DNA from: CAWDVK01 sp963805715
Lineage (GTDB): Bacteria > Actinomycetota > Actinomycetes > Streptosporangiales > Streptosporangiaceae
Length of the DNA: 64,000 nucleotides
Direction: 5' to 3'
NCBI GenBank assembly: GCA_963805715.1
Contig: CAWDVK010000013.1
Coordinates: forward strand, 205,833 to 269,832
Shown in pieces: positions 8,609 through 17,500 of the stretch. A program made the translations under genes and the position numbers. Numbering within the stretch: the first letter of the stretch is position 1; the number at the start of each line of letters is the position of its first letter. Under the pieces are notes generated by a model that saw only the letters and a program-made list of their open reading frames with translations, had not been told where the DNA came from and did no database searches.

Positions 8609-8665
8609 ATGATCTACCTGATCACGAAGCTCATCAGGCGGCTGAAGCGCCAGGGCGGCAGCTGA
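8609..8665 (+). CDS. 18-residue cationic micropeptide
   Basis: The ORF MIYLITKLIRRLKRQGGS starts at the ATG at 8609 and stops at TGA 8663-8665. GGAGGAGGTGAT at 8592-8603 is one of the best anti-SD matches in the window and sits 5 bases from the ATG, counting from the end of the motif. The peptide has six basic residues interleaved with Leu/Ile/Tyr, so it would form an amphipathic helix. This is the pattern of a membrane-active or membrane-anchoring peptide. It follows the membrane-protein gene at 8027. There is no homology I can recall; the call rests on the ribosome site and composition. Confidence 0.55.
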   Translation: MIYLITKLIRRLKRQGGS

Positions 8666-8804
8666 GGGCCGGACTCCGCAGCCGCCGTTGCGATCCGCCC
8701 GGATCGGTGGTCCACCATGCAGGGGCGGGCACGACGGCGGCCGGGCTGCGCGCCGTGCTAAGCCGCTGGACCGTTCGTGCTGCGCCGAGCCTGGCTGGCT
8801 AGCG

Positions 8805-9167
8805 CTAGCCCTTGACGTAGGCGAGCTTCTCGGTGACCTTGCCGTCCGCGACGGTGATGACATCGACGCCGCGGACGTGGCCGCCGTCCCAGTCATAGCG
8901 CCAGCGCTGCACGATGCGAGATCCCGCCGTGAACGAGTCCTCGACGGTGAAGCGGCTCAAGCGGTCGTCGAAGATCGGCTTCCAGGCCGCGGCGATGGCC
9001 GCGTGGCCGACGAAGCGCTGCCCGTCCGGGCCGGGCGAGGTCGACTCGAACACGCAGTCGTCACTGGTCAGGGCCAGCGCCGCGGGGAGGTCGTGGTCGT
9101 TCCACGCCGCGTTGAACCGGCCGACGACGGCGGCCGGCTCAACGGCGGCCTGGCTGATGCTGCTCAT
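8805..9167 (-). CDS. SnoaL/NTF2-like protein
   Basis: 120 residues. VVGRFNAAWNDHDLPAALAL, DGQRFVGHAAIAAAWKPIF and RWRYDWDGGHVRGVDVITV are characteristic of the NTF2-like cone fold found in SnoaL-type cyclases and ketosteroid-isomerase relatives. The function is a small-molecule isomerase or ligand binder of unknown substrate. The ATG overlaps the stop of the upstream DUF1059 gene (ATGA at 9164-9167), so translation is probably coupled. Confidence 0.85.
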   Translation of the reverse strand: MSSISQAAVEPAAVVGRFNAAWNDHDLPAALALTSDDCVFESTSPGPDGQRFVGHAAIAAAWKPIFDDRLSRFTVEDSFTAGSRIVQRWRYDWDGGHVRGVDVITVADGKVTEKLAYVKG

Positions 9168-9358
9168 GCCAGGGCAGGCTCGGCTGCTTGCAGCGCGCCG
9201 CGGAGCATCTCCCGCAGTTCCGGGGTGTCCTGGTGGCCGTGCCTGGTGACAGCGTGCGCCGCCGCGGCGTCGAGGACCTCGTCCTCGGTGCCGGCGATGG
9301 TGAGCGTGCAGCCGATGTCGTTGGGCACTGCGCGGCAGTCGATCATCTTGCGGGCCAT
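9164..9358 (-). CDS. DUF1059 small protein
   Basis: 64 residues starting MARKMIDCRAVPNDIGCTLT, with GGGAGG about 7 bases upstream of the ATG at 9358. The two cysteines with the intervening PNDIGC motif, and HAVTRHGH further on, fit DUF1059. These are small proteins of unknown function that often sit with NTF2-like or cupin genes. It is translationally coupled to the SnoaL-like gene downstream by a four-base overlap. Confidence 0.8.
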   Translation of the reverse strand: MARKMIDCRAVPNDIGCTLTIAGTEDEVLDAAAAHAVTRHGHQDTPELREMLRGALQAAEPALA

Positions 9359-9419
9359 GATGGCCTCCCTCGGGTTGAGCCGGGGCTGGTCCCCGGCTGC
9401 GGTGTGACCTGTCGGTGAG

Positions 9420-9590
9420 TCAGCGGCCGTAATTACCCGCGCCGAACCAGTCGACGGTGACCGCGGGCTCGTCGCCGGCAACCCGGGCGTGGTGGCCGGC
9501 CGGCAGCGCTGTCACGTCTCCGGGGCCGGCGACGAACACGGCGCCGTCATCCATCCGGATCGCCAGCTGCCCGCTGACGTGGTTCTCCAG
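9420..9590 (-). pseudogene. Cupin C-terminal remnant
   Basis: The last about 57 residues of the frame (ENHVSGQLAIRMDDG, then VAGPGDVTALPAGHHARV, then VDWFGAGNYG) match the second half of a single-domain cupin. The expected first motif with metal-binding histidines (HxH...E) is absent. The frame instead runs into the TetR operator region at about 9591. The N-terminal half appears deleted. The remnant lies divergent to the TetR gene at 9662, which may once have controlled it. Confidence 0.6.
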
Positions 9591-9592
9591 TA

Positions 9593-9637
9593 GACTTACT
9601 AACCAATAGGTCAAAGTCTGACTTACTGATAGGTCAG
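9593..9637. promoter_or_regulatory. Candidate TetR operator (two imperfect palindromes)
   Basis: GACTTACT...ATAGGTCA occurs twice, at 9593-9613 and 9620-9636. The second copy forms an imperfect palindrome with TGAC/GTCA ends. The pair sits 25-70 bases before the TetR-family gene at 9662 and is AT-richer than its surroundings. Autoregulation is inferred. Confidence 0.55.
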
Positions 9638-9661
9638 TGGTCAAGGGCTGCGGAGGATTAG

Positions 9662-10303
9662 ATGGCGGCACGGCGCGGGCCGGACGATGCGGGCACGGCA
9701 GCCAGGATCCTGGACGTTGCCGAGGGACTGGTCCAGGTCCGCGGCTTCAACGGCTTCAGCTATGCCGACATCGCGGCCGAGCTGCAGATCACTAAGGCCG
9801 CCCTGCACTACCATTTCGCCACCAAGGCCGATCTCGGCGAGGCGCTCATCGCCCGGTATGCCGCGCGGTTCGCCGAGGCCCTCTCGGCGGCCGGATCCGC
9901 TGGCGCAGCCGCCAGCGCAAGGCTGGCCGCCTACGCGGATGTCTACCTGCGCGTGCTGAGCGACCGCAAGATGTGCCTGTGCGGCATGCTCGCGGCCGAG
10001 TACCAGACCCTCCCGCGGCCCATGCAGGACGCCGTGATCGGTTTCTTCGACCAGAACGAGAGCTGGCTGGAGCAGGTCCTGGAACTGGGCCGGGAAGACG
10101 GCACCCTGGAGTTCGCCGGCTCCGCCCGCGACACCGCCCGCATGATCGTGGCCAGCCTGGAAGGAGCCATGCTCGTCGCCCGCCCGTACGGCGACATCGC
10201 GCGGTTCCAGGCCGCCTCGGCAAATCTGCTGGCTGGCCTGGCGCCCTCCGGCGGCCAGGCCGGGCCGGCCGGGCCGCTCCTGGCTGCTTCCCAGCCCGCC
10301 TGA
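9662..10303 (+). CDS. TetR-family transcriptional regulator
   Basis: 213 residues, with GGAGG at 9652-9656 before the ATG. The N-terminal helix-turn-helix (residues 12-58) contains ILDVAEGLVQVRGFNGFSYADIAAELQI and TKAALHYHFATKADLGEALI, the TetR signature. The C-terminal ligand domain includes RKMCLCGMLAAEYQTLP, seen in TetR regulators of the TetR_C_13-like group. It probably represses its own promoter and, formerly, the truncated cupin gene on the other side of the operator. Confidence 0.88.
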   Translation: MAARRGPDDAGTAARILDVAEGLVQVRGFNGFSYADIAAELQITKAALHYHFATKADLGEALIARYAARFAEALSAAGSAGAAASARLAAYADVYLRVLSDRKMCLCGMLAAEYQTLPRPMQDAVIGFFDQNESWLEQVLELGREDGTLEFAGSARDTARMIVASLEGAMLVARPYGDIARFQAASANLLAGLAPSGGQAGPAGPLLAASQPA

Positions 10304-10352
10304 CGGCACGATTCCGCCCGGCGCGCAGCGTCGCCCCGATCATCCGAGCCGG

Positions 10353-10358
10353 TACCGT
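10353..10358 (+). promoter_or_regulatory. Leaderless-type -10 box of glnE
   Basis: TACCGT lies 6 bases before the GTG start, with no ribosome-binding site between. This is the arrangement of a leaderless actinobacterial transcript. Confidence 0.5.
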
Positions 10359-10364
10359 GCAGGG

Positions 10365-13300
10365 GTGAGCATGCCGCGCGGGACGCTGGCCGGGCAACTG
10401 GCGGCGCTGGGCTTCGCCGACACCGGACGGGCCCAGCGGCTGCTCTTCGAGGAACTCGGGCTCGACGCGGAGGGGGCCGACGTGCCGCTGGTCGAGGCGC
10501 TGGCCGCGGCCGCTGATCCGGACCTGGCCCTGGCCAGCCTGGCCAGGATGGCGCCCGGCCCGGCGCTGCGTGCCGCCCTGCATGACGATCTGCACCTGCG
10601 CGACCGGCTGATCAGCGTGCTCGGCGTCAGCGCGGCGCTGGGTGATCACCTGGCCCGGCATCGTGACGACTGGCAGCTGCTCGCCGGCCCGGAGGCGCTG
10701 GCCCGCCCGTCGGGCCCCCGGCTGCGGGCCGAGCTGCTGGCCGCTGTCGGCGCAGGCACCGATTCGGGAGCAGAAGCCGGCCAGGCGGCGATCCGCGCCG
10801 CGGCAGCGGCCGGCCCCGGCGCTGGCGGGGCCAACGGCGCGGGCTCGGCCGCCGACAGGGGCGGCCCGGAGGCGCCGGTGGCAGACCGGGAGCGGCTGGG
10901 CGGGCGGGACCCGGCGACGCAGCTGCGGACCGCCTACCGGCGGCGGCTGCTGCGGCTGGCGGCCAGGGACCTGACCGGAGCCGAGCCCATCGAGGCGGTG
11001 ATGGCCGAGCTGGCCGACCTGGCCACCGCGGCGCTGGAGGGCGCGCTCGCCATTGCGCGGGCCGACCTTCCGGCCGGCCCGGTCGGCCCGGCGGCCTGCC
11101 GCCTGGCGGTGATCGCCATGGGCAAGTGCGGCGGCCGGGAGCTGAACTACGCCAGCGACGTCGACGTGATCTTCGTGGCCGAGCCGGCCTCGGCGGACGA
11201 GGATGAGTCGGCGGCGCTGCGCACGGCCACCATGCTGGCCAGCGGCATGATCCGGGTCTGCTCGCATGCCGCGCCGGAAGGCGCCCTGTTCCCGGTCGAC
11301 CCGAATCTGCGGCCGGAGGGCCGCAGCGGCCCGCTGGTGCGGACGCTGGCCAGTCACGTGGCCTACTACGAGCGGTGGGCGAAGACGTGGGAGTTCCAGG
11401 CCCTGCTGAAGGCACGGCCGGCCGCCGGCGACAGCGAGCTCGGGGCTGCTTACGTGGCGGCGCTGGAGCCGATGGTGTGGCAGGCGGCCCAGCGCGATGA
11501 CTTCGTGACCGACGTGCAGGCCATGCGGCGCCGGGTCATCGGCAGCCTGCCGCCCGATGAGGCGGGCCGGGAGCTGAAGCTCGGGCCCGGCGGCCTGCGG
11601 GACATCGAGTTCGCGGTGCAGCTGCTTCAGCTGGTGCACGGCCGGGCCGATCCGGCCCTGCGCGTGCCCAGCACGCTGGAGGCGCTGGCCGCGCTGGCCG
11701 CCGGCGGGTACGTGGGGCGGGCTGATGCAGCCAGCCTGGGCGCCGCCTACCGCTTCCTGCGCGGCGTCGAGCACCTGCTGCAGCTGCGCCAGCTGCGGCG
11801 CACGCACATGCTGCCGGAGGACCCGGCGGTGCTTCGCCAGCTGGGCCGGGCGCTGCCGCGGATGCGGCTCGGCAGTGACGCCGCGGCAGCGGCCGCGGGG
11901 CCCGACGGTGCCGCGGCCGGCCTGGCGGGCTCCGCGCCCGGCCCGGGCAGGGCCTGGACTGGCGCGGGCAGCGTACTGGCGGGCAGCAGTGCCAGGACTG
12001 GCGTCGGCCCTGGCCGGCCAGACCCGGCGGATGAGTTCACCGCCCGCTGGCGGCGGCACGCCAGCCAGGTCAGGCAGCTGCACGAGAAGCTGTTCTACCG
12101 GCCGCTGCTGGGTGCCGTCGCGCAGCTGCCCGGCACCGCCGTCCGGCTTACTCCGGCCGCGGCGGCTGAGCGGCTGGAAGCACTCGGCTATATCGACCCG
12201 GCCGGGGCGCTGCGGCACATCGAGGTCCTCAGCTCCGGCGTGTCCAGGAAGGCGGCCATCCAGCGCACCCTGCTGCCGGTGCTGCTCGGCTGGTTCGCCG
12301 ACGCACCGCAGCCGGATGCGGGGCTGCTTGCCTTCCGGCAGGTCAGCGAGGCTCTCGGCGGCTCGCCGTGGTACCTGCGGCTGCTGCGTGACAACATGAT
12401 CGTGGCGCAGCGGATGGCCAGGGTGCTGGCCTCCAGCCGGTACGCGACCGGCCTGCTGCTGCGCGCGCCGGAAGCCGTCGCGATGCTCGGCAGCGATGCC
12501 GAGCTCGCTCCGGTTCCGCTCGGCGGGCTGCGCGCCGAGGCGATGGCCGCCGTCGGCCGGCACGACGACCTGACCGACGCGGTGCGGGCCGTCCTGGCGA
12601 TCCGGCGCCGGGAGCTGCTGCGCACGGCGATGGCGGACGTGCTGAATCTCGCCGGTGCCGAGGACGTCGGCGCGGCGCTGACCACCGTGGCTGTGGTGAC
12701 GATCGAGGCGGCGCTGCAGGCCGTGATGCGGGACTTCGAGCGGCGCAGCGGCCCGCTGCCGACCAGGCTCGCGGTGATCGCCATGGGCAGGCTGGGCGGT
12801 CAGGAGATGGGCTACGCGAGCGACGCGGACGTGCTGTTCGTGCACGACCCGCGGCCGGGAGCCGGCGAGGAGGCGGCAACCCGCGCTGCGCACGCGGTGG
12901 CCGAGGAGCTGCGCGCCGTGCTGGGCCAGCCGGGAGCCGATCCGGTCCTCCATCTGGACGCAGGCCTGCGGCCCGAGGGACGGCAGGGGCCGCTCGTTCG
13001 CACCCTTGCCTCCTATCGCGCCTACTACCGGCGGTGGTCGTTGCCGTGGGAGGCGCAGGCGCTGCTGCGGGCCCGGCCGGCCGCCGGGGACCGCGAGCTG
13101 GGGGAGGCGTTCCTGGCCATCGCGGACGAGTTCAGGCACCCGGCCGGGGGAATCGACGAGGCTTCCGTTCGGGAAATAAGGCGGATTAAGGCGCGGATGG
13201 AGGCCGAGCGGATGCCGCGGGGCATCGAGCCCGCCCTGCACCTGAAGTTTGGCCCCGGCGGTCTGACGGACGTGGAGTGGGTGGTCCAGCTGCTGCAGCT

Positions 13301-13619
13301 CCGGCATGCCGGCGCGATGCCGGAGCTGCGCACGACGCGCACGCTCGGCGCGCTGGGGGCCGCGGTGGGGGCCGGGCTGATGAGCGCGGCTGACGGTGAT
13401 GCCCTCACCGCCGCCTGGCTGCTCGCCACCCGGATCAGGGATGCCGTCATGCTGGCCAGGGGCCGCGCCTCGGACACCCTGCCGACCGCGGTCCCCGAGC
13501 TGTCCGCCGTCGCCCGGCTGCTCGGCTACCCGCCTGACGGCTATCAGGAACTGGCCGAGGACTGGCGGCGGGCCGCCCGGCGGGCCAGGGCCGTGATGGA
13601 GCGGCTGTTCTACGGCTGA
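10365..13619 (+). CDS. glnE: Glutamine synthetase adenylyltransferase/deadenylase
   Basis: A 1084-residue protein with two nucleotidyltransferase domains. One has VIAMGKCGGRELNYASDVDV near residue 250 (deadenylylating half in known GlnE). The other has VIAMGRLGGQEMGYASDADV near 805 (adenylylating half). Both keep the GG...DxD metal motif. Each is followed by the conserved LRPEG(R/S) and KFGPGGL(T/R)D(V/I)E(W/F) motifs. GlnE adds AMP to, and removes it from, the regulatory tyrosine of GlnA1 (Tyr402 in this window's glnA1). An Ala/Gly-rich linker of about 50 residues (about 503-555) and another near 125-175 are low-complexity insertions. The GTG start appears leaderless. Confidence 0.95.
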   Translation: MSMPRGTLAGQLAALGFADTGRAQRLLFEELGLDAEGADVPLVEALAAAADPDLALASLARMAPGPALRAALHDDLHLRDRLISVLGVSAALGDHLARHRDDWQLLAGPEALARPSGPRLRAELLAAVGAGTDSGAEAGQAAIRAAAAAGPGAGGANGAGSAADRGGPEAPVADRERLGGRDPATQLRTAYRRRLLRLAARDLTGAEPIEAVMAELADLATAALEGALAIARADLPAGPVGPAACRLAVIAMGKCGGRELNYASDVDVIFVAEPASADEDESAALRTATMLASGMIRVCSHAAPEGALFPVDPNLRPEGRSGPLVRTLASHVAYYERWAKTWEFQALLKARPAAGDSELGAAYVAALEPMVWQAAQRDDFVTDVQAMRRRVIGSLPPDEAGRELKLGPGGLRDIEFAVQLLQLVHGRADPALRVPSTLEALAALAAGGYVGRADAASLGAAYRFLRGVEHLLQLRQLRRTHMLPEDPAVLRQLGRALPRMRLGSDAAAAAAGPDGAAAGLAGSAPGPGRAWTGAGSVLAGSSARTGVGPGRPDPADEFTARWRRHASQVRQLHEKLFYRPLLGAVAQLPGTAVRLTPAAAAERLEALGYIDPAGALRHIEVLSSGVSRKAAIQRTLLPVLLGWFADAPQPDAGLLAFRQVSEALGGSPWYLRLLRDNMIVAQRMARVLASSRYATGLLLRAPEAVAMLGSDAELAPVPLGGLRAEAMAAVGRHDDLTDAVRAVLAIRRRELLRTAMADVLNLAGAEDVGAALTTVAVVTIEAALQAVMRDFERRSGPLPTRLAVIAMGRLGGQEMGYASDADVLFVHDPRPGAGEEAATRAAHAVAEELRAVLGQPGADPVLHLDAGLRPEGRQGPLVRTLASYRAYYRRWSLPWEAQALLRARPAAGDRELGEAFLAIADEFRHPAGGIDEASVREIRRIKARMEAERMPRGIEPALHLKFGPGGLTDVEWVVQLLQLRHAGAMPELRTTRTLGALGAAVGAGLMSAADGDALTAAWLLATRIRDAVMLARGRASDTLPTAVPELSAVARLLGYPPDGYQELAEDWRRAARRARAVMERLFYG

Positions 13620-13984
13620 GCGCCGCCCGCCGGGCGCACGCGGGACGGACCTGGCGCTCCCGCTGGTACCGCAGTAGGGGGACGGGACGGCTGGTTCCGC
13701 CGCGGCCGGCGACGACGCGCCTTGCGGAGGGCCGGGCGGTCCTGAACGCGAGAGTCCGGCGAGCCGCCATGCGCCACGGCCGCAGGCATGCCGCTGGTCC
13801 CGGAAAGTTGCGGCCCCGCCAGGTGCGCAACCCAGGCGGGGCCCGATCCGACAGGAAGGTATCAGGATCACTACTGATAATAGCGCACTAGCAACCCATT
13901 GTCGTTAGTAAGTAGCGTTCGGTAGCGATCGGTTCCTAGCGGATCATCTCCGGCACAGCGGGCCGCGCCGGGCCAGGCTGACCG
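13620..13984. other. Intergenic region after glnE
   Basis: 365 bases without a supportable gene. It holds a hairpin at 13812-13843. It also holds an AT-richer stretch, 13860-13935, with TATCAG (13860-13865) and CTGATA (13874-13879) as an inverted pair and scattered TTAGTA/CACTAG elements. The latter could be a regulator binding region. Confidence 0.5.
13812..13843. terminator. Hairpin after glnE
   Basis: GGCCCCGCC (13812-13820) pairs perfectly with GGCGGGGCC (13835-13843) across a 14-base loop. It lies about 190 bases after the glnE stop, and there is no T tract. Confidence 0.4.
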
Positions 13985-14300
13985 TTAGACCGCGGCCGGC
14001 TGGCGCCATTGCTCGACGAAGCGCCGCAGCTGCTGCCGTCCTTGCAGGCCGCATTTGGCGTAGATGTTGCCGAGGTGGTAACCGGGCCGTGTGAACCGGG
14101 CTTTCCGTGCTGGCGGTGTCCTCGCCGCGCTGGTAGATCCGCCCGGCCTCCTCGGGGGGTGCCCCGCTGCTCCGCCAGCCATCCTGCCAGCCACGCCAGG
14201 GCCGACTGCAAGTACGTGACCTGGCCGTTCTCGGCCGCCAGCGCCAGGTGGAAGTAGGCGCGCAGGCCAAGGGTGAGGGTAGCGCCCCGACATCCGCGAG
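13985..14300 (-). pseudogene. Decayed LuxR-family regulator
   Basis: Three successive frames read leftwards give related pieces. The first (about 14290-14170) reads AYFHLALAAENGQVTYLQSA then ALAWLAGWLAEQRGTP, the second reads EEAGRIYQRGEDTASTESPV, and the last reads GYHLGNIYAKCGLQGRQQLRRF. The last piece is the recognition helix and end of a LuxR/GerE DNA-binding domain. The earlier pieces look like helical repeats of a large LuxR (LAL-type) regulator. At least two frame changes and loss of the N-terminus show decay, or sequence error plus truncation. It lies divergent to the 1184-residue protein gene and may once have regulated it. Confidence 0.5.
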
Positions 14301-14573
14301 CTCCGCTGTCCGGCCAGCGAAAAGATCGAGCGGTGTCTGCCGGTCCTGCACACGCCCACCTCGCTCTTGGCTGTGACGTCGGCAATCCGGACAATGAGAG
14401 CGTAGCCGTTGGCAAACCGGCATCCATTCTCGATCTCGGTGGTCCAGAACGCCACGCCTGTGGATACAAGCGGGGGAACCTTCCTGGGTGAACTGCGGAG
14501 TCTCTCTAGGGACTGGGATCTCGACACCGCCGAGAGTGGAATGCATCCGCACATTGAGAAAAGGAGATCCACC

Positions 14574-17500
14574 ATGACCATCCAGTCCCACCCGGCTGCC
14601 TCTGCGCCGCGCATGGAGGGGGCGGCGGCTTCGCCGTACACGCCGCCCTTCTCGGTACAGGGCAGCTGCGTGCTGAGCGAGGATTACTTCCTCACCGATC
14701 AGCTGATCATCAACCCTGGCGACCTGGTCCGGCCGTTCATCCAGTCGGACGGCACGGTGGAAGCGCTCGTCGTGACCGGCGGGAATCTGGGGTACCTGAA
14801 GCGCGATCCGGCGGCGACCAGCGGCTGGACGTACGTCTTGCTGAGCGGGGACCCGAACACCTCCATCCCGAACGAGATCACCGACGTGGCGGTGGGGACG
14901 GACGGCAGCGGGAACGTGATGGGCGTCTTCGTCACGCCATCGGGGGATACCGAGCAGCCGGTCATGATCGGACCGCTGAACTTCGACACCACGACCGGCA
15001 CCTGGAGCACGGTCGGTGACGCCGACTTCTGGGTGCAGACCGTCGAGCTGAGCCCGCTGCGGGCCGGGCTGGATCCCGCCGGGGGCATCCCGTACTTCTA
15101 CGCGCGGGACACGTCCGGCAACTTCTCGCTGTACCTGCCGTCGGGGGACGGTACCGGCTTCGACGTCGAGCCGCTGTCGGGCCCGGGCGTCACCGGCATC
15201 ACCGACGCGTGGGTCATGTGGACCTCGTCGGCGTGGAATGGCGCGGAGTGGGCGGCCGGCATCGTGCTGGCCGACTCCGGCGGCACCATCACCTGGTACC
15301 AGCAAGACGGTCAGTACTCCGTCAGCACCAGCGGGGGCCAGCTGGAGGGCCAGGGCGCGCTGCTGTGGGTGGGCTGGCCCCCCGCCGGCCTGTCGTGGTC
15401 CTCGCCCGGCTACGCCTATCAGGATGCACACGGCGACATCTGGTTTGCCACGCCGGTCAGCGAGACGCTCGGCCCGGCGGACATCGGATCGGCCGGATCG
15501 GCGCTGGGGCCGGACAAGGTCGCCGTGTGGCAGGACGCCGGCCTGTTCAGCTTCGCCATGCTGGTCGGCGATACCGTCAATGTCGTCACCGAGTACGGCG
15601 ACCCGGCCGCGGTCCCGCTCAACGTCGCCGGCCCGATCCCGCTGCAGCCGGACGTGACGGCGGTGTACAGCGCGCCGGCCGATGCCACGGCGGGCACGCT
15701 GTTCGTGGTGCTGGCCGATGCGACCCTGAACGTGCTGGCCAGGGACCCGGCCACGGGCTGGTCGCTGGTCCCGGTCCAGCAGGACAGTGCCACGCTGCAG
15801 GAACTGGACAGCTGGCGGGTGCAGCTGTCGGTCACCGACGCCAACGGCGCCGCGGTGGCGGGCGCGGCGGTGACCGTCGGCGCCGACCGGCCGGCCGGCA
15901 CCTGGCAGGCCAGTGGCAGCACGCTGCTGGGGCCGGGCAACCCGGCCACGTTCACCACCAGCTCCTACGGCCGGGTCACCTTCGCTACCCCGGCGGTCGA
16001 GCTGGACGCCCCCCAGCTGACCGTCCAGGTCGTCTCCGATGACGACGCAGGCGATGACAGCGCCCCGGCCATGGTCAGCCCGGACGCGGACGTGCACGCG
16101 TACCTGGCCGGCGCTGCGCCGCTGAATGACATGGAATCGCTGTCCGGCAGCTCGCTGGTGGCCGCGCGCAAGGCCGACGGCACCCCGCTGTGCCCGGGGC
16201 TGGCCGGCCTGTCCGGCGACGATCAGGCCAACGCGGCGAGCGCGGTGGTCTCGGCGATTAACCAGTGCGTCAAGGCCGGGCAGGGAGCCACCCCTGGTCC
16301 GGACGATGCCAAGTCGTGGACCCTGGACCTGTCCGGAGCCGTGCCCGCCTACACCAGTTCCCCCGCGCCGGGCGGCGTGCAGGCGCCGCTGCTGGCCGAC
16401 CCGGACCGGCTGCAGTCGCTGTCCGGCTGGTGGGACACCGTCAAGAACGACGCTGAGTCCTTCTTCCACGCCGTGCGGCACGACGCCATCCAGGTCGCGA
16501 CCTGCACCGCGAACTGGGTCCAGGACGAGGCCACTGGCGCCTGGAACTGGGCCATCAGCCTGGCCGTCACCGTGGAGGACGAGATCATCGGCACGGCCGA
16601 TTACGTGATCACCGACATGAGGTCGGCCATCCACGCCGTCACCGGGTTCTTCCAGAAGCTCGGCGCCGAGATCGGCGATGTCATCACCTGGCTGCGGCAG
16701 AACATCGGCGAGCTGATCCAGCAGGCCGGGCAGAACGCCCAGATGGTCCAGACCTGGCTGACGCAGCTGCCCCTGACCGTCAATGGCAAGCTGACCGAAT
16801 TCGGCCAGATAGCGGAGGGTTTCTTCGCGAACCTGGAGGACGCCATCGACCAGAAGATCGACGCGATCGTGATGCCTGGCGTGGCTCAGGTGACCTTCGG
16901 CAGCGCGGTGCCCAGCCCGCCGTCAGGGGCCTTCGACATGGTGAAGTACCTCGGCGGCGTCCAGCACAACTGGCTGCTGGACAAGATCGAGTCCTTCTTC
17001 GCCAGCGACACCCCGGCCGAGGTGAACGCCGACCTGCAGCAGGCCCTCACCCAGCTGGCCACCGCGCTGCAGGACGGCCTGCAATTCGTGACCGACATCG
17101 GTGCCCTGCTGTGGAACGGGAGCGGGACCGTGAGCGGGCTGAATGACCTGTTCGCGAGCGGCGACTCCTATAACGGGGGGCAGCTGGCCCAGCTTGTCGC
17201 GCTGCTCAAGCAGGCCGTGCACGATCTGCTGGCCTTCGCCGACGCGCTGGTCCAGGCGCTCATCGACCTGGGCCAGGCCGCCATGAGCCAGCTGAGCGCC
17301 ATGCTCTCGCACGGGTTCGAGGAGATCCCGCTGGTCGGGCAGGTGCTGAAGCGCTTCGGCGTCGAGACCACGATGAACGTCGGACACCTGGTCAGCCTGG
17401 TCCTGATGTACCCCGCCACGCTGGCCAGCCGGATCATCAGCGGCTCCGGCAGCACGCTGTTCCCCGCCGGCACCGGCCAGGACAGCGAGCTCGGGGTGGC

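Noticed and set aside
9846..13871. A continuous 1341-codon open frame antisense to glnE and the TetR gene
   Set aside because: It is a shadow of strong GC-codon bias. Its translation is Arg/Gly/Pro/Gln-rich low-complexity with no domains, and the other strand encodes a complete GlnE.
13944..16634. A long minus-strand frame opposite the giant protein gene
   Set aside because: Apart from the LuxR-like pieces at its 3' end, it has shadow composition, and the plus strand has a ribosome site and coherent domains.
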